Below, piece after piece: positions 23,592 to 32,337 of a stretch of 64,000 nt of DNA. The notes beneath the pieces are model-generated. The model made no database searches. It saw nothing but the letters and a program-made list of their open reading frames with translations, and was not told the origin of the DNA. A program made the position numbers and the translations under genes. The DNA lies in contig SFDQ01000003.1 in NCBI GenBank assembly GCA_004558145.1, positions 237,244-301,243 of the forward strand, in the 5' to 3' direction. Numbering within the stretch: position 1 is the stretch's first letter; every line of letters begins with the position of its first letter. The stretch is from Oscillospiraceae bacterium (GTDB lineage: Bacteria > Bacillota_A > Clostridia > Oscillospirales > Ruminococcaceae).

Positions 23592-24029
23592 TCATGCCTG
23601 CGGCTCCGTTGTCTGCCAGGAATATTCCGACTCGCCCAGAAGCTCCTTCGCCAGTTCCAGCGCTTCCTCCGGCTGGTCGGTGCACAGCGTCACTTCGGGA
23701 AGCGTCTGGCTGCTGCCGGGCGCTATCTCCACCTGCGCCTCGATGCCGGCGGCGGCAAGCCTTTCTTCCAGCTGCCCGGCAAGGCTCTGGCAGGCGTAGC
23801 CGGAGACGTAATCCGAGTAATCGGCGGGCTGGACGTCCAATTCAAAGGAGAGGCTTGCCAGCCCCGTCCAGTCCGCACCTGCCGCCGGGGTCACCACCGA
23901 CACTAAAATATACAGCGCCAGCACGGTTTTTATGCTTTTGAAACTGCCCTGCCGGGGCAAAAACAGGTCCAGCGCCCCGGCCAGGATGCAGGCCACGCAG
24001 ACGTTCAGCGCCCAGAGCTTCACGGTCAT
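23592..24029 (-). CDS. spoIIIAF: Stage III sporulation protein AF
   Basis: A 145-residue protein with two N-terminal hydrophobic helices (about 5-24 and 34-50) and a soluble domain ending in the aligned AKELLGESEY tail. Start at ATG 24029 overlaps the spoIIIAE stop codon by 4 bp, with GGGAGGAGGGG directly upstream. Residues after 55 resemble the ring-building-motif region of SpoIIIAF. Assignment follows from topology plus invariant operon order. Confidence 0.92.
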   Translation of the reverse strand: MTVKLWALNVCVACILAGALDLFLPRQGSFKSIKTVLALYILVSVVTPAAGADWTGLASLSFELDVQPADYSDYVSGYACQSLAGQLEERLAAAGIEAQVEIAPGSSQTLPEVTLCTDQPEEALELAKELLGESEYSWQTTEPQA

Positions 24030-25081
24030 CCCCCTCCTCCCATCGTGATCATCAGCGCGGTGGACAGCACCACCAGCATGAAAAAGAACACCAGAAACGA
24101 CACACAGATGCCCACCGCCTGCCCCATGCCCTCCAGCACGCGGCCCGCCCGGTTCATGCCGAAGGCCTTGGAGACAGCGCCGCCCAGCTGATAGGCCAGA
24201 TAATAAAAGGCGCTCTGCACCAGAATAGGCAGAAAGTCGATGGCCAGCACGGCGATGGCGGCAAACCCCAGCGAGCCTTTGAGCACCCGTAGACCGCTGA
24301 GCACGCTGCCCATTGCGTCGGAGGCCACGCTGCCCACCACCGGGATGCTGCTGCTTATGAGGAACTTGCCGGTCTTCATGGCCAGAGTGTCGGCGTTCTG
24401 CGCCAGCACGCTCTGCAGCCCAAGCACCGCCCCGAACAGCACCGACACCAGCCCCAGCAGCCATTTGACGGCCTTCGCCAGCAGTTCGCAGCCGTCGGCC
24501 ACGCCGCCGATGCCGCACAGGCCTCCGGCGGTGTTGAGCGCCAGGTAGACCTGCAAAACCGGAAGCGCCGCCGCGCAGATGACCTGGGCGCTGAAGTTGG
24601 CCATGGTCAGGAACATGCCGCTGTACACCATGGCCTGGGTGGGCTGACCGCAGCTGGCAACGACGCCGGAGAACACCGGCACGAAGCTGACCAGATACAC
24701 CTGCCACCGGGCGACGCTCTCGCTCACCGTGTTCACCAGTTCCAGCGCCGGAGCAAGGCTCACGGTGAACATGCCCAGCACACAGACGCTTTCCAGCGGC
24801 CCGGACCAGTCCCCCTGGGGCGCAAGGGCCAGCGCCACCGCGCCCAGCAGCGCCGCGCCCAGCAGCTGCACCAGCAGGCGCACCGGCTTTTCAAATTGCT
24901 GCCGGGCGGTTTTGAGCAGCGCGCTGAGCATCTCGCCCAGTGACGCCTGCTGGAACTCTTCGGCGGTGATGCCCGGCTCGTCCAGCGCCTGCTGCACGTC
25001 CGGCGGCAGGGCTTCGCCCTCGGCAAAAACCACGGCGGGCAGCACCAGCAGCAGAAAAAGGATACAAAGGATTCGTTTCAT
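24026..25081 (-). CDS. spoIIIAE: Stage III sporulation protein AE
   Basis: Multi-spanning membrane protein of 351 residues with a cleavable signal (MKRILCILFLLLVLPAVVFAEG) and about seven membrane helices in SLAPALELVNTVSESV..., LCGIGGVADGCELLAKAVKWLLGLVSVLF and SSSIPVVGSVASDAMGSVLSG. It is needed for sigma-G activity in the forespore in B. subtilis. The start overlaps the spoIIIAD stop by 4 bp. Confidence 0.95.
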   Translation of the reverse strand: MKRILCILFLLLVLPAVVFAEGEALPPDVQQALDEPGITAEEFQQASLGEMLSALLKTARQQFEKPVRLLVQLLGAALLGAVALALAPQGDWSGPLESVCVLGMFTVSLAPALELVNTVSESVARWQVYLVSFVPVFSGVVASCGQPTQAMVYSGMFLTMANFSAQVICAAALPVLQVYLALNTAGGLCGIGGVADGCELLAKAVKWLLGLVSVLFGAVLGLQSVLAQNADTLAMKTGKFLISSSIPVVGSVASDAMGSVLSGLRVLKGSLGFAAIAVLAIDFLPILVQSAFYYLAYQLGGAVSKAFGMNRAGRVLEGMGQAVGICVSFLVFFFMLVVLSTALMITMGGGG

Positions 25082-25458
25082 TGCAAAAACGCGATCAGCG
25101 CCCCCATGATGTTTTCGAACAGCGGCAGTGCGCACACCAGGATCAGGCAGCGCCCCGCCAGCTCCACCTTGCCTGCCAGGGTGGAAAGACCCGCGTCTTT
25201 GCACACGTCCTGCATGTTCTGAGCCACCAGCGCGATGCCGGCAGCCTTGAGCACCACCAGAAAGCTGTCGCCGTCCAGATAGCCGACGGCGGCGGAAAAC
25301 CACTCCACCAGCGGCTGTGCCAGCTGCAGGATGCGCCCCAGCAGCAGCACCGCGCACAAAGTCAGGCACACCGCCCCATAGGCGGGCAGATACTGGCGCA
25401 GCAGCGCGGTGAGCATGGCCGCCACCAGCACGAAGGCCGCTATCCCGAAGATCTCCAT
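25078..25458 (-). CDS. spoIIIAD: Stage III sporulation protein AD
   Basis: A 126-residue membrane protein with about four helices, including the typical MEIFGIAAFVLVAAMLTALLRQYLPAYG start and KAAGIALVAQNMQDVCKDAGLSTLAGKVELAGR centre. It lies 5 bp after spoIIIAC and overlaps spoIIIAE by 4 bp. Confidence 0.95.
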   Translation of the reverse strand: MEIFGIAAFVLVAAMLTALLRQYLPAYGAVCLTLCAVLLLGRILQLAQPLVEWFSAAVGYLDGDSFLVVLKAAGIALVAQNMQDVCKDAGLSTLAGKVELAGRCLILVCALPLFENIMGALIAFLQ

Positions 25459-25463
25459 GGCCT

Positions 25464-25658
25464 TCAGAGATTGAACAGTGATTTGATGCTGATGAACAGA
25501 TCGCTTATCTGCTGCACCAGCATGGAGAGCACCACGATCAGGCCGGCAAGGGTGGTCATCATGGCCTGATCTTCCCGGCCGGAGCGTATCAGCAGTTGAT
25601 TGAGCACCGCCACGATGATGCCGATGGCGGCGATCTTGAACACAAGGTCAATATCCAT
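25464..25658 (-). CDS. spoIIIAC: Stage III sporulation protein AC
   Basis: A 64-residue protein with two hydrophobic helices: MDIDLVFKIAAIGIIVAVLN then a polar turn and LAGLIVVLSMLVQQISDLF. Size and sequence are typical of SpoIIIAC. AAAGGAG precedes the ATG at 25658. Confidence 0.95.
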   Translation of the reverse strand: MDIDLVFKIAAIGIIVAVLNQLLIRSGREDQAMMTTLAGLIVVLSMLVQQISDLFISIKSLFNL

Positions 25659-25678
25659 TTGCAGCTCCTTTTCCCGGC

Positions 25679-26152
25679 TCAAAACAGCATCAGCGCCGCC
25701 AGCACACCGCAGCACAGCCCTGCTTTTGTATAAAGCTGTTTGGCCTGTTCGTACTCCTGCCGCGCGCCTTCCCGCAGAAGCGCGCAGCGCTTGAGATAAT
25801 AGGCGCAGTGCCGCGCCTCCTCCTGCCCTGCCGCGCTGCCCAGCCGGGTGAAGAATCCCTCCAGCTGGTCCCAGGCGGGCCTGTCCAGGTCGGGCGGGCA
25901 GGAAAACGCCTCCAGCTGCCCGCACTCCTCAAGACAGAGGCCGGGCATGTCCCGCCGCGCTTTGAGCAGCGCAAGTATCTCGCTCAAAGGGGCGGCGCGG
26001 TAGACGATCTCATCCTGCGCCAGCGCGATGAGCCGTTCCAGCTGTTCCAGCGCCGCCAGCCGCCGCCGCTTTTTTTCGGTCAGCCACCACCCGGCGGCCC
26101 AGCCGGAAAAGGCCACCAGTGCGGCGCCCAAAAGGCGGACCGCCGCGCTCAC
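25679..26152 (-). CDS. spoIIIAB: Stage III sporulation protein AB
   Basis: A 157-residue protein. Translation most likely begins at GTG 26152, which overlaps the spoIIIAA stop codon (GTGA) and has AGGTG 8 nt upstream. N-terminal hydrophobic helix (about 5-22), then a helical soluble part (RLAALEQLERLIALAQDEIVYRAAPLSEIL) resembling type II secretion GspF-like domains, and a C-terminal helix (about 138-155). In the SpoIIIA system it partners the ATPase SpoIIIAA. Confidence 0.93.
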   Translation of the reverse strand: MSAAVRLLGAALVAFSGWAAGWWLTEKKRRRLAALEQLERLIALAQDEIVYRAAPLSEILALLKARRDMPGLCLEECGQLEAFSCPPDLDRPAWDQLEGFFTRLGSAAGQEEARHCAYYLKRCALLREGARQEYEQAKQLYTKAGLCCGVLAALMLF

Positions 26153-27048
26153 AGCCAGCACACCTGCTGCACAGCGCCGGGGCGGTTCGCGCCCGCCAGC
26201 AGCCCGATGCAGGAAAAGCTTTTTGCCAGCTGCTCCCGCGTGGCGCAAAAGCGCTGTTCCACCGCCTCGACAGCATCGCCGTGGACGGTGCAGACAAAGC
26301 TCACACCGCCCTTTGAACCGGCGCAGACGGCAGCGAAATCCCTTTCGTCCCCCAGCTCGTCGCAGAGGATGACCTGCGGGCCGAGACTGCGCAGGGCGCT
26401 GATGATGCCCTCCCGCTTGTCGCACCCGCTGAGCACATCGCAGTGCATCGGCACCGGCGCGGCAAATCCGCCCGGACCGCAGGGCCATATCTCCATCCGC
26501 TCGTCCACTACCGCCACCTTTTTGCCCGCGCGGCTCAGCAGCGCAGACACGCCGCGCAGCAAAGTGGTCTTGCCGCTGCCCGGAGGGCCCACCAGCACAA
26601 GGCCCCGGAACGGCCCCAGCAGATGGTCCCGCAGCGGGGCGGGCAGTTCCCCTGTCACCGTGCGGGCAATGCGGATGTTCAGCGAGGTGACGGTGCAAAG
26701 CCCTTTCATGGCCTGTCCCTGCATATGGAACAGGCCTGCCACCCCCACCCGGTGCCCGCCCGGCAGCGTGAAAAAGCCTCGGGCAAGCTGCTGCTCATAG
26801 CTGTGGACCGAATGTTCGCACAAGGAATAAAAGCACTCCTGCAGCTGGGCGTGGGTCAGCGTCGGCCCGCCCTGCCCCGCGCCCTGGCCCGGCAGACAGA
26901 ACTGCCCGTCGGCGCAGGTCAGCACCACCGGCCTGCCGCTGCGCAGGTGTATCTCATGGATGGTCTGCGCCTGCCGGGGAGACAAGTCCTCCAGCGGGCG
27001 GCGCAGAAAGCCGGGCAGCCGGCGTATCGCGGCGTAATACTCGTCCAT
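26149..27048 (-). CDS. spoIIIAA: Stage III sporulation protein AA, secretion-type ATPase
   Basis: Cytoplasmic ATPase of the SpoIIIA complex, 299 residues. Walker A GPPGSGKT (154-161), VAVVDERMEI, LGPQVILCDELG (Walker B) and SFVCTVHG box are clear. N-terminal part has the family pattern FLRRPLEDLSPRQAQTIHEIHLRSGRPVVL. First gene of the operon; ribosome site is weak (GGACGGTG). A sigma-E-like promoter lies at 27075-27104. Confidence 0.96.
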   Translation of the reverse strand: MDEYYAAIRRLPGFLRRPLEDLSPRQAQTIHEIHLRSGRPVVLTCADGQFCLPGQGAGQGGPTLTHAQLQECFYSLCEHSVHSYEQQLARGFFTLPGGHRVGVAGLFHMQGQAMKGLCTVTSLNIRIARTVTGELPAPLRDHLLGPFRGLVLVGPPGSGKTTLLRGVSALLSRAGKKVAVVDERMEIWPCGPGGFAAPVPMHCDVLSGCDKREGIISALRSLGPQVILCDELGDERDFAAVCAGSKGGVSFVCTVHGDAVEAVEQRFCATREQLAKSFSCIGLLAGANRPGAVQQVCWL

Positions 27049-27074
27049 TTTGTTTCACCGTCCCTTTGCTTTCT

Positions 27075-27104
27075 ATGGTATGAGGCCCCGGGCCGGGATA
27101 GAAC
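27075..27104 (-). promoter_or_regulatory. Candidate sigma-E promoter of the spoIIIA operon
   Basis: Minus-strand GTTCTATC (27104-27097), 14-bp spacer, CATACCAT (27082-27075). The -10 differs from the sigma-E consensus CATACAAT at one position; the -35 is weaker. It lies between the ligA terminator and spoIIIAA. The operon is sigma-E controlled in B. subtilis. Confidence 0.5.
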
Positions 27105-27109
27105 AAAAA

Positions 27110-27143
27110 GAGCGCCCGCTTCCCCGATGGGAAACGGACGCTC
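27110..27143 (-). terminator. Terminator after ligA
   Basis: An imperfect long stem (gagcg...cgctc with GC-rich inner pairs and an aligned ttccc/gggaa core) followed by five T on the minus strand. It separates ligA from the spoIIIA promoter. Confidence 0.7.
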
Positions 27144-27171
27144 TGCGCCATGTTCTGTTATGTGAAGGGGT

Positions 27172-29169
27172 TCAGCTTTGCAGCATTGCTAAGAATTCCT
27201 GTTCGGTGAGCACTGGCACGCCCAGCTGCTGGGCCTTGGTGAGTTTGGAACCCGCGGCTTCGCCCGCCACCACATAGGCGGTCTTTTTGGAGACCGAGCC
27301 GCTGGCCTTGCCGCCGTTCTTGACGATGAGGGCCTCGGCCTCGGCACGGGACATGGTTTCCAGCGTGCCGGTGACCACGACGGTCTTGCCCGCCAACTTG
27401 TCGGTCTTTTCCTCGCCGTGCCAGGTCATGTTCACCCCGGCGCGGCGCAGACGGTCCACCAGGTCGGCGGTGCCTTCGCGGGCAAAGAACTCCACCACGC
27501 TCTGGGCCATCACGCCGCCGAACCCGTCGATGGCGCTGATGGCCTCGGCGTCGGCGGCCTGCACAGCTTCCATCGAGCCGAAATGCTCCGCCAGCAGGGC
27601 GGCGGCCTTGTCGCCGATGTTGCGGATGCCAAGGCCGAAGAGCAGTTTGTCCAGATTGTTCTCTTTGCTGGCCTCGATGGCGCCCAAGAGATTCTCCACG
27701 CTCTTCTGCTTGAATTTGTCCAGCGTCAGAAGCTGCTCGGCAGTCAGGTCATAGAGGTCGGCGGCGCAGCGCACATAGCCCTTGTCCACCAGCTGGGCCG
27801 CCACCGCCTTGCCCAGGCCGTCGATGTCCATGGCCGCCCGGGAGGCGAAGTGGATGAGGTTGCGCAGCGTCTGGGCCGGGCACTCGGGATTGATGCAGCG
27901 CAGGGCCGCCTCGTCTTCCAGATGCACCACTTTTGCGCCGCAGCTGGGGCAGGTGTCCGGCAGGCGGAAGGGCGCAGCGCCCTCGTGGGCGTGGGCGGTG
28001 ACCGCCACCACCTCGGGGATGATGTCCCCCGCTTTGCGCACCAGGATGGTGTCGCCGATGGACACGCCCAGCTGGTCGATAAAGTCCTGATTGTGCAGGA
28101 TGGCACGGCTGACGGTGGTGCCCGCCAGCTGTACCGGCTCGAACACCGCCGTGGGGGTGAGCACGCCGGTGCGGCCCACCGTCACATCCACCTGCAGCAG
28201 CGTGGTGGGTTTTTCCTCCGGCGGATATTTGAAGGCGATGGCCCAGCGGGGAAACTTGTTGGTGCTGCCCAGCACCTCCCGCTGGCCGAAGTCATCCACC
28301 TTGATGACCGCGCCGTCCATATCGAAGGAGAGCTCGCCGCGGCGGCGGCCGATGTCCTCGATCTCGCCGATGGCGTCCTCGATGTCGGTGAAGCTGTTGT
28401 AGCGGGGCGACACGGGAAAGCCCAGGGATTTGACATAATCGAGGCTCTGGCGATGGCTGGTGATGGTGGGGCCGCCCCGCATCTGCTGGATGTTGAACAC
28501 GAAGATGGAGAGCCCGCGGCCCGCGGTGATGCGGCTGTCCTTCTGGCGCAGCGAGCCGGCGGCGGCGTTGCGGGGGTTCTTGAAGGGTTGCTTGTCGCTG
28601 AGCTCCTGCTCTTCCACCAGCTTTTCAAAGGCTGCGTGGGGCATGTAGACCTCGCCCCGCACTTCCAGATATTCCGGCGCGTTTTCCAGCTGTTTGGGAA
28701 TGTCCGCGATGGTGGCGAGGTTCGCGGTCACATCCTCGCCCACCACGCCGTCGCCCCGGGTGGAGCCGCGCACAAAGCGCCCGTTCTCGTATTCCAGGCT
28801 CACCGAGAGGCCGTCGATCTTGACCTCCACCACATACAGCGGTTCGAGGCCTTCGCCCCGCACCCTGCGGTCGAACTCCCGCAGCTCATCAAAGCTGAAG
28901 GCGTCCTGCAGGCTTTCCATCTTGACCTGATGGGTCACCTTGGCGAACCGCCCGGAAGGCGCGCCGCCCACTTTCTGGGTGGGCGAATCCGGCGTGACCA
29001 GCTGGGGATACTCGGCTTCCAGAGCCTTGAGTTCCCGGGTCAGCGCGTCATATTCATAGTCCTCCAGTTCGGGAGCATCCTGCTCATAATAAAGGCGGTT
29101 GTTGCGTTCAATCACCTGGCGGAGATACGCGACCCGCTCCTTTGCCTGTTCCAGTTCCACGTTTTTCAC
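27172..29169 (-). CDS. ligA: NAD-dependent DNA ligase
   Basis: Seals nicks in replication and repair using NAD. The 665-residue protein has the Ia domain, the adenylation motif KIDG (Lys117), GSTRGDGVVGEDVT, the OB fold (VDVTVGRTGVLTPTA), the zinc finger CPSCG...CINPECPAQ, HhH repeats (IRNIGDKAAALLAEHFG) and a C-terminal BRCT domain from about residue 590 (LAGKTVVVTGTLETMSRAEAEALI). The start is GTG 29169, or GTG 29160 which has AGAGG at better spacing. Confidence 0.97.
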   Translation of the reverse strand: MKNVELEQAKERVAYLRQVIERNNRLYYEQDAPELEDYEYDALTRELKALEAEYPQLVTPDSPTQKVGGAPSGRFAKVTHQVKMESLQDAFSFDELREFDRRVRGEGLEPLYVVEVKIDGLSVSLEYENGRFVRGSTRGDGVVGEDVTANLATIADIPKQLENAPEYLEVRGEVYMPHAAFEKLVEEQELSDKQPFKNPRNAAAGSLRQKDSRITAGRGLSIFVFNIQQMRGGPTITSHRQSLDYVKSLGFPVSPRYNSFTDIEDAIGEIEDIGRRRGELSFDMDGAVIKVDDFGQREVLGSTNKFPRWAIAFKYPPEEKPTTLLQVDVTVGRTGVLTPTAVFEPVQLAGTTVSRAILHNQDFIDQLGVSIGDTILVRKAGDIIPEVVAVTAHAHEGAAPFRLPDTCPSCGAKVVHLEDEAALRCINPECPAQTLRNLIHFASRAAMDIDGLGKAVAAQLVDKGYVRCAADLYDLTAEQLLTLDKFKQKSVENLLGAIEASKENNLDKLLFGLGIRNIGDKAAALLAEHFGSMEAVQAADAEAISAIDGFGGVMAQSVVEFFAREGTADLVDRLRRAGVNMTWHGEEKTDKLAGKTVVVTGTLETMSRAEAEALIVKNGGKASGSVSKKTAYVVAGEAAGSKLTKAQQLGVPVLTEQEFLAMLQS

Positions 29170-29178
29170 CTCTGCAAA

Positions 29179-29216
29179 AGCCGCCCGTGGGCGGCTGGTC
29201 GTCTCGAGCCATTATA
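29179..29216 (-). promoter_or_regulatory. ligA promoter with hairpin in the short leader
   Basis: Minus-strand TATAAT (29216-29211) preceded by TGG acts as an extended -10; no good -35 is seen. About 10 nt later, agccgccc/gggcggct (29196-29179) forms a perfect 8-bp stem followed by tttt. It may simply terminate yunB transcripts, but it also lies in the ligA leader and could attenuate ligA. Confidence 0.45.
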
Positions 29217-29222
29217 CCACAA

Positions 29223-29873
29223 TCAGCCGGACCCTTCCACATAAAATTCCGGGGTCTGGCCCACGATCAGTACCTGAGCCACACAGATGGTGCTCTGGGC
29301 CGTCGTTTCCACCTGCATGCCTGCCAGCACGGCGCACAGCTGCACCGAAAACACAAGGTCGGTCTGCAGCTTGGTCTGGTTCACGCCCGCGGCGGAAAAA
29401 CCGGTCTCAACCTGGCTTTCCACGTGTGACAGGGGGATGGCCTTTACAGTAATGTCCGGCCCGCGCCCGGAGAAGAGCTGCAGGCCCAGAAGGGTGCCCA
29501 GCGGGATGGAGAAATCTGCCGCGCCCTCTTCCATTGCCTGGGTCAAATCGCCCTCCAGCGTGTACTGCAGGCGGGCCAGCTTGGCAGTGTCAGTTTCGGC
29601 ACTCTGCACCAGACCGGTTTCGTCATAGCGGAGGATATACAAGTCCTCCAGCAGTTCAGGCGACCGGCGCAGGCAGTCGCCCACCGCGGCCTGCATCCAG
29701 CGCACCGCCCGCTCGCGGCATTCATACTCTGCCATCGTTCGGGCAACAGGCCGTATCTTCTGCTCCAGCTTTACAAGACTGAACAGCAGCAGCGCGGACA
29801 AAAGCAGCGCACACAGGGCAAATCGGTTTAACTTCCCCTTTTTTCGAACTGCTGCGCTGTTCTGCCGCCGCAT
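29223..29873 (-). CDS. yunB: Sporulation protein YunB
   Basis: A 216-residue protein with one N-terminal transmembrane helix (about 17-38, NRFALCALLLSALLLFSLVKL). The extracytoplasmic part has the YunB features: SIPLGTLLGLQLFSGRGPDITVKAIPLSHVESQVETGFSAAGVNQTKLQ and a C-terminal VCAVLAGMQVETTAQSTI-like block. In B. subtilis yunB is in the sigma-E regulon and its loss mildly impairs sporulation; the mechanism is unknown. Confidence 0.9.
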   Translation of the reverse strand: MRRQNSAAVRKKGKLNRFALCALLLSALLLFSLVKLEQKIRPVARTMAEYECRERAVRWMQAAVGDCLRRSPELLEDLYILRYDETGLVQSAETDTAKLARLQYTLEGDLTQAMEEGAADFSIPLGTLLGLQLFSGRGPDITVKAIPLSHVESQVETGFSAAGVNQTKLQTDLVFSVQLCAVLAGMQVETTAQSTICVAQVLIVGQTPEFYVEGSG

Positions 29874-29942
29874 GGAAAACGCCCCCTTTTCACCCGATGT
29901 TCTTTTAAAAAGATATTCGGGCAGAGGGAAAAACGTGAAAAT

Positions 29943-30935
29943 TCAGGAATTTGAATCCTCGCTGCGCCAGACGGTCAGCTGAAGAATGCTGCTCAGCGCA
30001 GCATACAGCACGCCGGCCAGCGGCCAGACAACCCAGGTGATGCCCCAGCGCCCGGTCAGGAAACTCCAGCCGAGATAAATCGCTACGGCAAGGGACCAAT
30101 AAGCCCGGGCAACAGCCTCTTTCGCGCCGTTTTTTTCCTTTTCACAATAGGCGTAGTCCGCTTCCTGGAGAAGTTTTGCCATGCTGGCCCAGCGCACGCC
30201 GCACAGGATGAAGAGCACCACGCCGACACCGGCCAGCAGGATGGTCAGGCACAAGAGCAGGACCGTTGGGAGCAGATCGCCTTTGAGCAGGATGCTCAAA
30301 AACAGCGGAATGATCGAAAGGATGCAGATGCAGGTGGCCGCAATGTTGCAGGCGGCATAGGTGCCGCGGTAGTTTTTCTTTTTCTCAGTCACCATGCCGT
30401 GCACACCGTATTCTGTCTCGAAGGGTTCACTGTCGATGAATTCATAGGGGGCGTTCTTGAAGCCGCACCAGACAAAGAGTGAAACGCCCGCGGCGACCAG
30501 CACCACCATGGCGCACAGCCCGGCAACACCGGCGATTTCCTCCGTAACGCCGGCAACGCCTGCATCCGAAGCAGCCCCAAGCATTAAAAGCGGAATGATG
30601 GAAGCAATGCAGAGAAAAGCGCCCGCGGCAATGAGAACGGCGGCTTTTTTGCGCCACTGCAAAAACTCCTGGGCCTGCCCGAGAGTGATGCGTTTTACGG
30701 ACGCTTCTCCCCCGCCCGGGGCATACTCTTCCTGCTCCAGTTCGTCCTTCAAAAGATAATCGGTGGTCACGCCGAACAGCGCGCTCATCTGCAGCAGCTT
30801 TTCCAGTTCCGGCACGGTCTGCGCGCCCTCCCATTTGGACACCGCCTGACGGGATACATTGAGTTTTTCGGCCAGTTCTTCCTGTGACCAGCCGTTTTTC
30901 TTCCGAAGGCGGATCAGTTTGTCGGCAAAGATCAT
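29943..30935 (-). CDS. XRE-family regulator fused to a multi-pass membrane domain
   Basis: A 330-residue protein. Residues 2-58 form a Cro/C1-type helix-turn-helix (FADKLIRLRKKNGWSQEELAEKLNVSRQAVSKWEGAQTVP). After a Glu-rich linker (about 70-95), five or six hydrophobic segments follow (near 102-122, 134-156, 192-212, 216-238 and 278-310). Start taken at ATG 30935 with GGAGG 8 nt upstream. Such HTH plus membrane proteins are common orphan regulators in Clostridia; ligand and targets are unknown. It is flanked by yunB and the pfkA terminator and seems monocistronic. Confidence 0.8.
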   Translation of the reverse strand: MIFADKLIRLRKKNGWSQEELAEKLNVSRQAVSKWEGAQTVPELEKLLQMSALFGVTTDYLLKDELEQEEYAPGGGEASVKRITLGQAQEFLQWRKKAAVLIAAGAFLCIASIIPLLMLGAASDAGVAGVTEEIAGVAGLCAMVVLVAAGVSLFVWCGFKNAPYEFIDSEPFETEYGVHGMVTEKKKNYRGTYAACNIAATCICILSIIPLFLSILLKGDLLPTVLLLCLTILLAGVGVVLFILCGVRWASMAKLLQEADYAYCEKEKNGAKEAVARAYWSLAVAIYLGWSFLTGRWGITWVVWPLAGVLYAALSSILQLTVWRSEDSNS

Positions 30936-31116
30936 TGAGTGTTCCTCCATAGTTCGAGTGCGGCAGGCATATCGTGCCCTTCGCCTGGGTCCAGCATACA
31001 GGAAAACCCGGTTGCGCGCCACCAAACGGCAGCTTGAAATTTGTCAACCCGGGGTTGCGGCCCGCGAAAATCGTACGAAGCGCCACAGAGAGTATGGCAC
31101 AAACAGGGAAAAGAAA

Positions 31117-31145
31117 ACGGGCCCGCCGCACAGCGGCGAGCCCGT
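31117..31145 (-). terminator. Terminator after pfkA
   Basis: A 13-bp stem (one G.T pair) with a 3-nt loop followed by ttttctttt on the minus strand, directly downstream of the pfkA stop. Confidence 0.85.
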
Positions 31146-31156
31146 GAGGACAGGGT

Positions 31157-32131
31157 TCAGATGGAGATGGTCTCGGCCACATCCAGCAGGGTGGTGTCGA
31201 TGCTCTTGTGCATGGACAGGGCCACATTGATGTCGTAGTCCACGATCTTGTCGGCGGACACGGCCACAACGCGGTTGAAGATGCCCTTTTCCAGCAGGAT
31301 GACCGCCTGATAGCCCATGCGGGAAGCGGTGACGCGGTCCCGCAGAGTGGGAGAACCGCCGCGCTGCACATGGCCCAGAACGGTGGCGCGGGAGTCGATG
31401 CCGGTGCGGGCCTGGATCTCGTTGGCCAGGTCCTGCGCATGGCCGGCGCCCTCGGCAACGATCACGATGAAGTGCTTCTTGCCGGTCTTCTGGGTGAACT
31501 GCATCCGCTCCAGGATGTCGCGCTCCAGATCGTAGGGCCGCTCGGGGATGAGGGTGGCGATGGCGCCGGTGGCGATGCCCACGTTCAGGGCGATGTAGCC
31601 GGCGTTGCGGCCCATGACCTCCACCACGCTGCAGCGGTCGTGGCTCTGGGTGGTGTCGCGCAGCTTATCCACCATCTCCACCGCGGTGTTCATGGCGGTG
31701 TCGTAGCCGATGGTGTACTCGCTGCAGGCGATGTCGTTGTCGATGGTGCCGGGGATGCCGATACAGGGGATCCCCAGATTGGCAAGCGCCTTGGCGCCGC
31801 GGAAGGAGCCGTCGCCGCCGATGACCACCAGCGCGTCGATGCCCAGCTTCTCGCACATTTCAGCGCCCTTGCGCTGACCTTCCTCCGTCTTGAACTCAAG
31901 GCAGCGCGCGGTATACAGAACAGTGCCGCCGCGATGGATGATCTCGGAAACACTGCGCAGATTCATCTCGTAGGTCTCGCCGTTCAGCAGGCCGTTGAAG
32001 CCGCGCTGGATGCCGATCACCCGCATGCCGTGGCCAAGGGCGGTACGCACAACGGCGCGCACCGCAGCGTTCATGCCAGGCGCATCGCCGCCGCTGGTAA
32101 GTACGCCAATCGTCTTGACTTCCTTTGCCAT
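31157..32131 (-). CDS. pfkA: ATP-dependent 6-phosphofructokinase
   Basis: Converts fructose 6-phosphate to fructose 1,6-bisphosphate, the committed step of glycolysis. The 324 residues show LTSGGDAPGMNAAVR (ATP site), GGDGSFRGA, the catalytic PGTIDNDIACSEYTIGYDTA and MGRNAGYIA, with GHVQRGGSPT. The Gly after GGD in the ATP site fits the ATP-using class. AGGGGGG precedes the ATG. It has its own promoter downstream of dnaE. Confidence 0.97.
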   Translation of the reverse strand: MAKEVKTIGVLTSGGDAPGMNAAVRAVVRTALGHGMRVIGIQRGFNGLLNGETYEMNLRSVSEIIHRGGTVLYTARCLEFKTEEGQRKGAEMCEKLGIDALVVIGGDGSFRGAKALANLGIPCIGIPGTIDNDIACSEYTIGYDTAMNTAVEMVDKLRDTTQSHDRCSVVEVMGRNAGYIALNVGIATGAIATLIPERPYDLERDILERMQFTQKTGKKHFIVIVAEGAGHAQDLANEIQARTGIDSRATVLGHVQRGGSPTLRDRVTASRMGYQAVILLEKGIFNRVVAVSADKIVDYDINVALSMHKSIDTTLLDVAETISI

Positions 32132-32232
32132 AAAAAAGCCCCCCTAAAACGATTCATTACAAAAAAGCCGACAGGCTCTTCGCGGAAAAACACCGCGGCC
32201 TCACAGCTGTGGATTACCACAGGGCTATTATA
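32132..32232 (-). promoter_or_regulatory. pfkA promoter and structured leader
   Basis: Minus-strand TATAAT (32232-32227) with TGG in front (extended -10); the -35 (TTGCGT, 17-bp spacing) is weak. The roughly 90-nt leader can fold into ctgtgg/ccacag and a cgcgg/ccgcg hairpin, then a region ending in cggcttttttg that resembles a terminator. No known riboswitch was recognised. Confidence 0.45.
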
Positions 32233-32337
32233 CCATCGGTGCAACAAAAACGCAAAAGAAAGATGTGACCAAATGTTCACAAATTTTGTCAAACCAGCAC
32301 GCCGCAAATTGTGCGAATGGCTTTATCAGGCGTTTTC

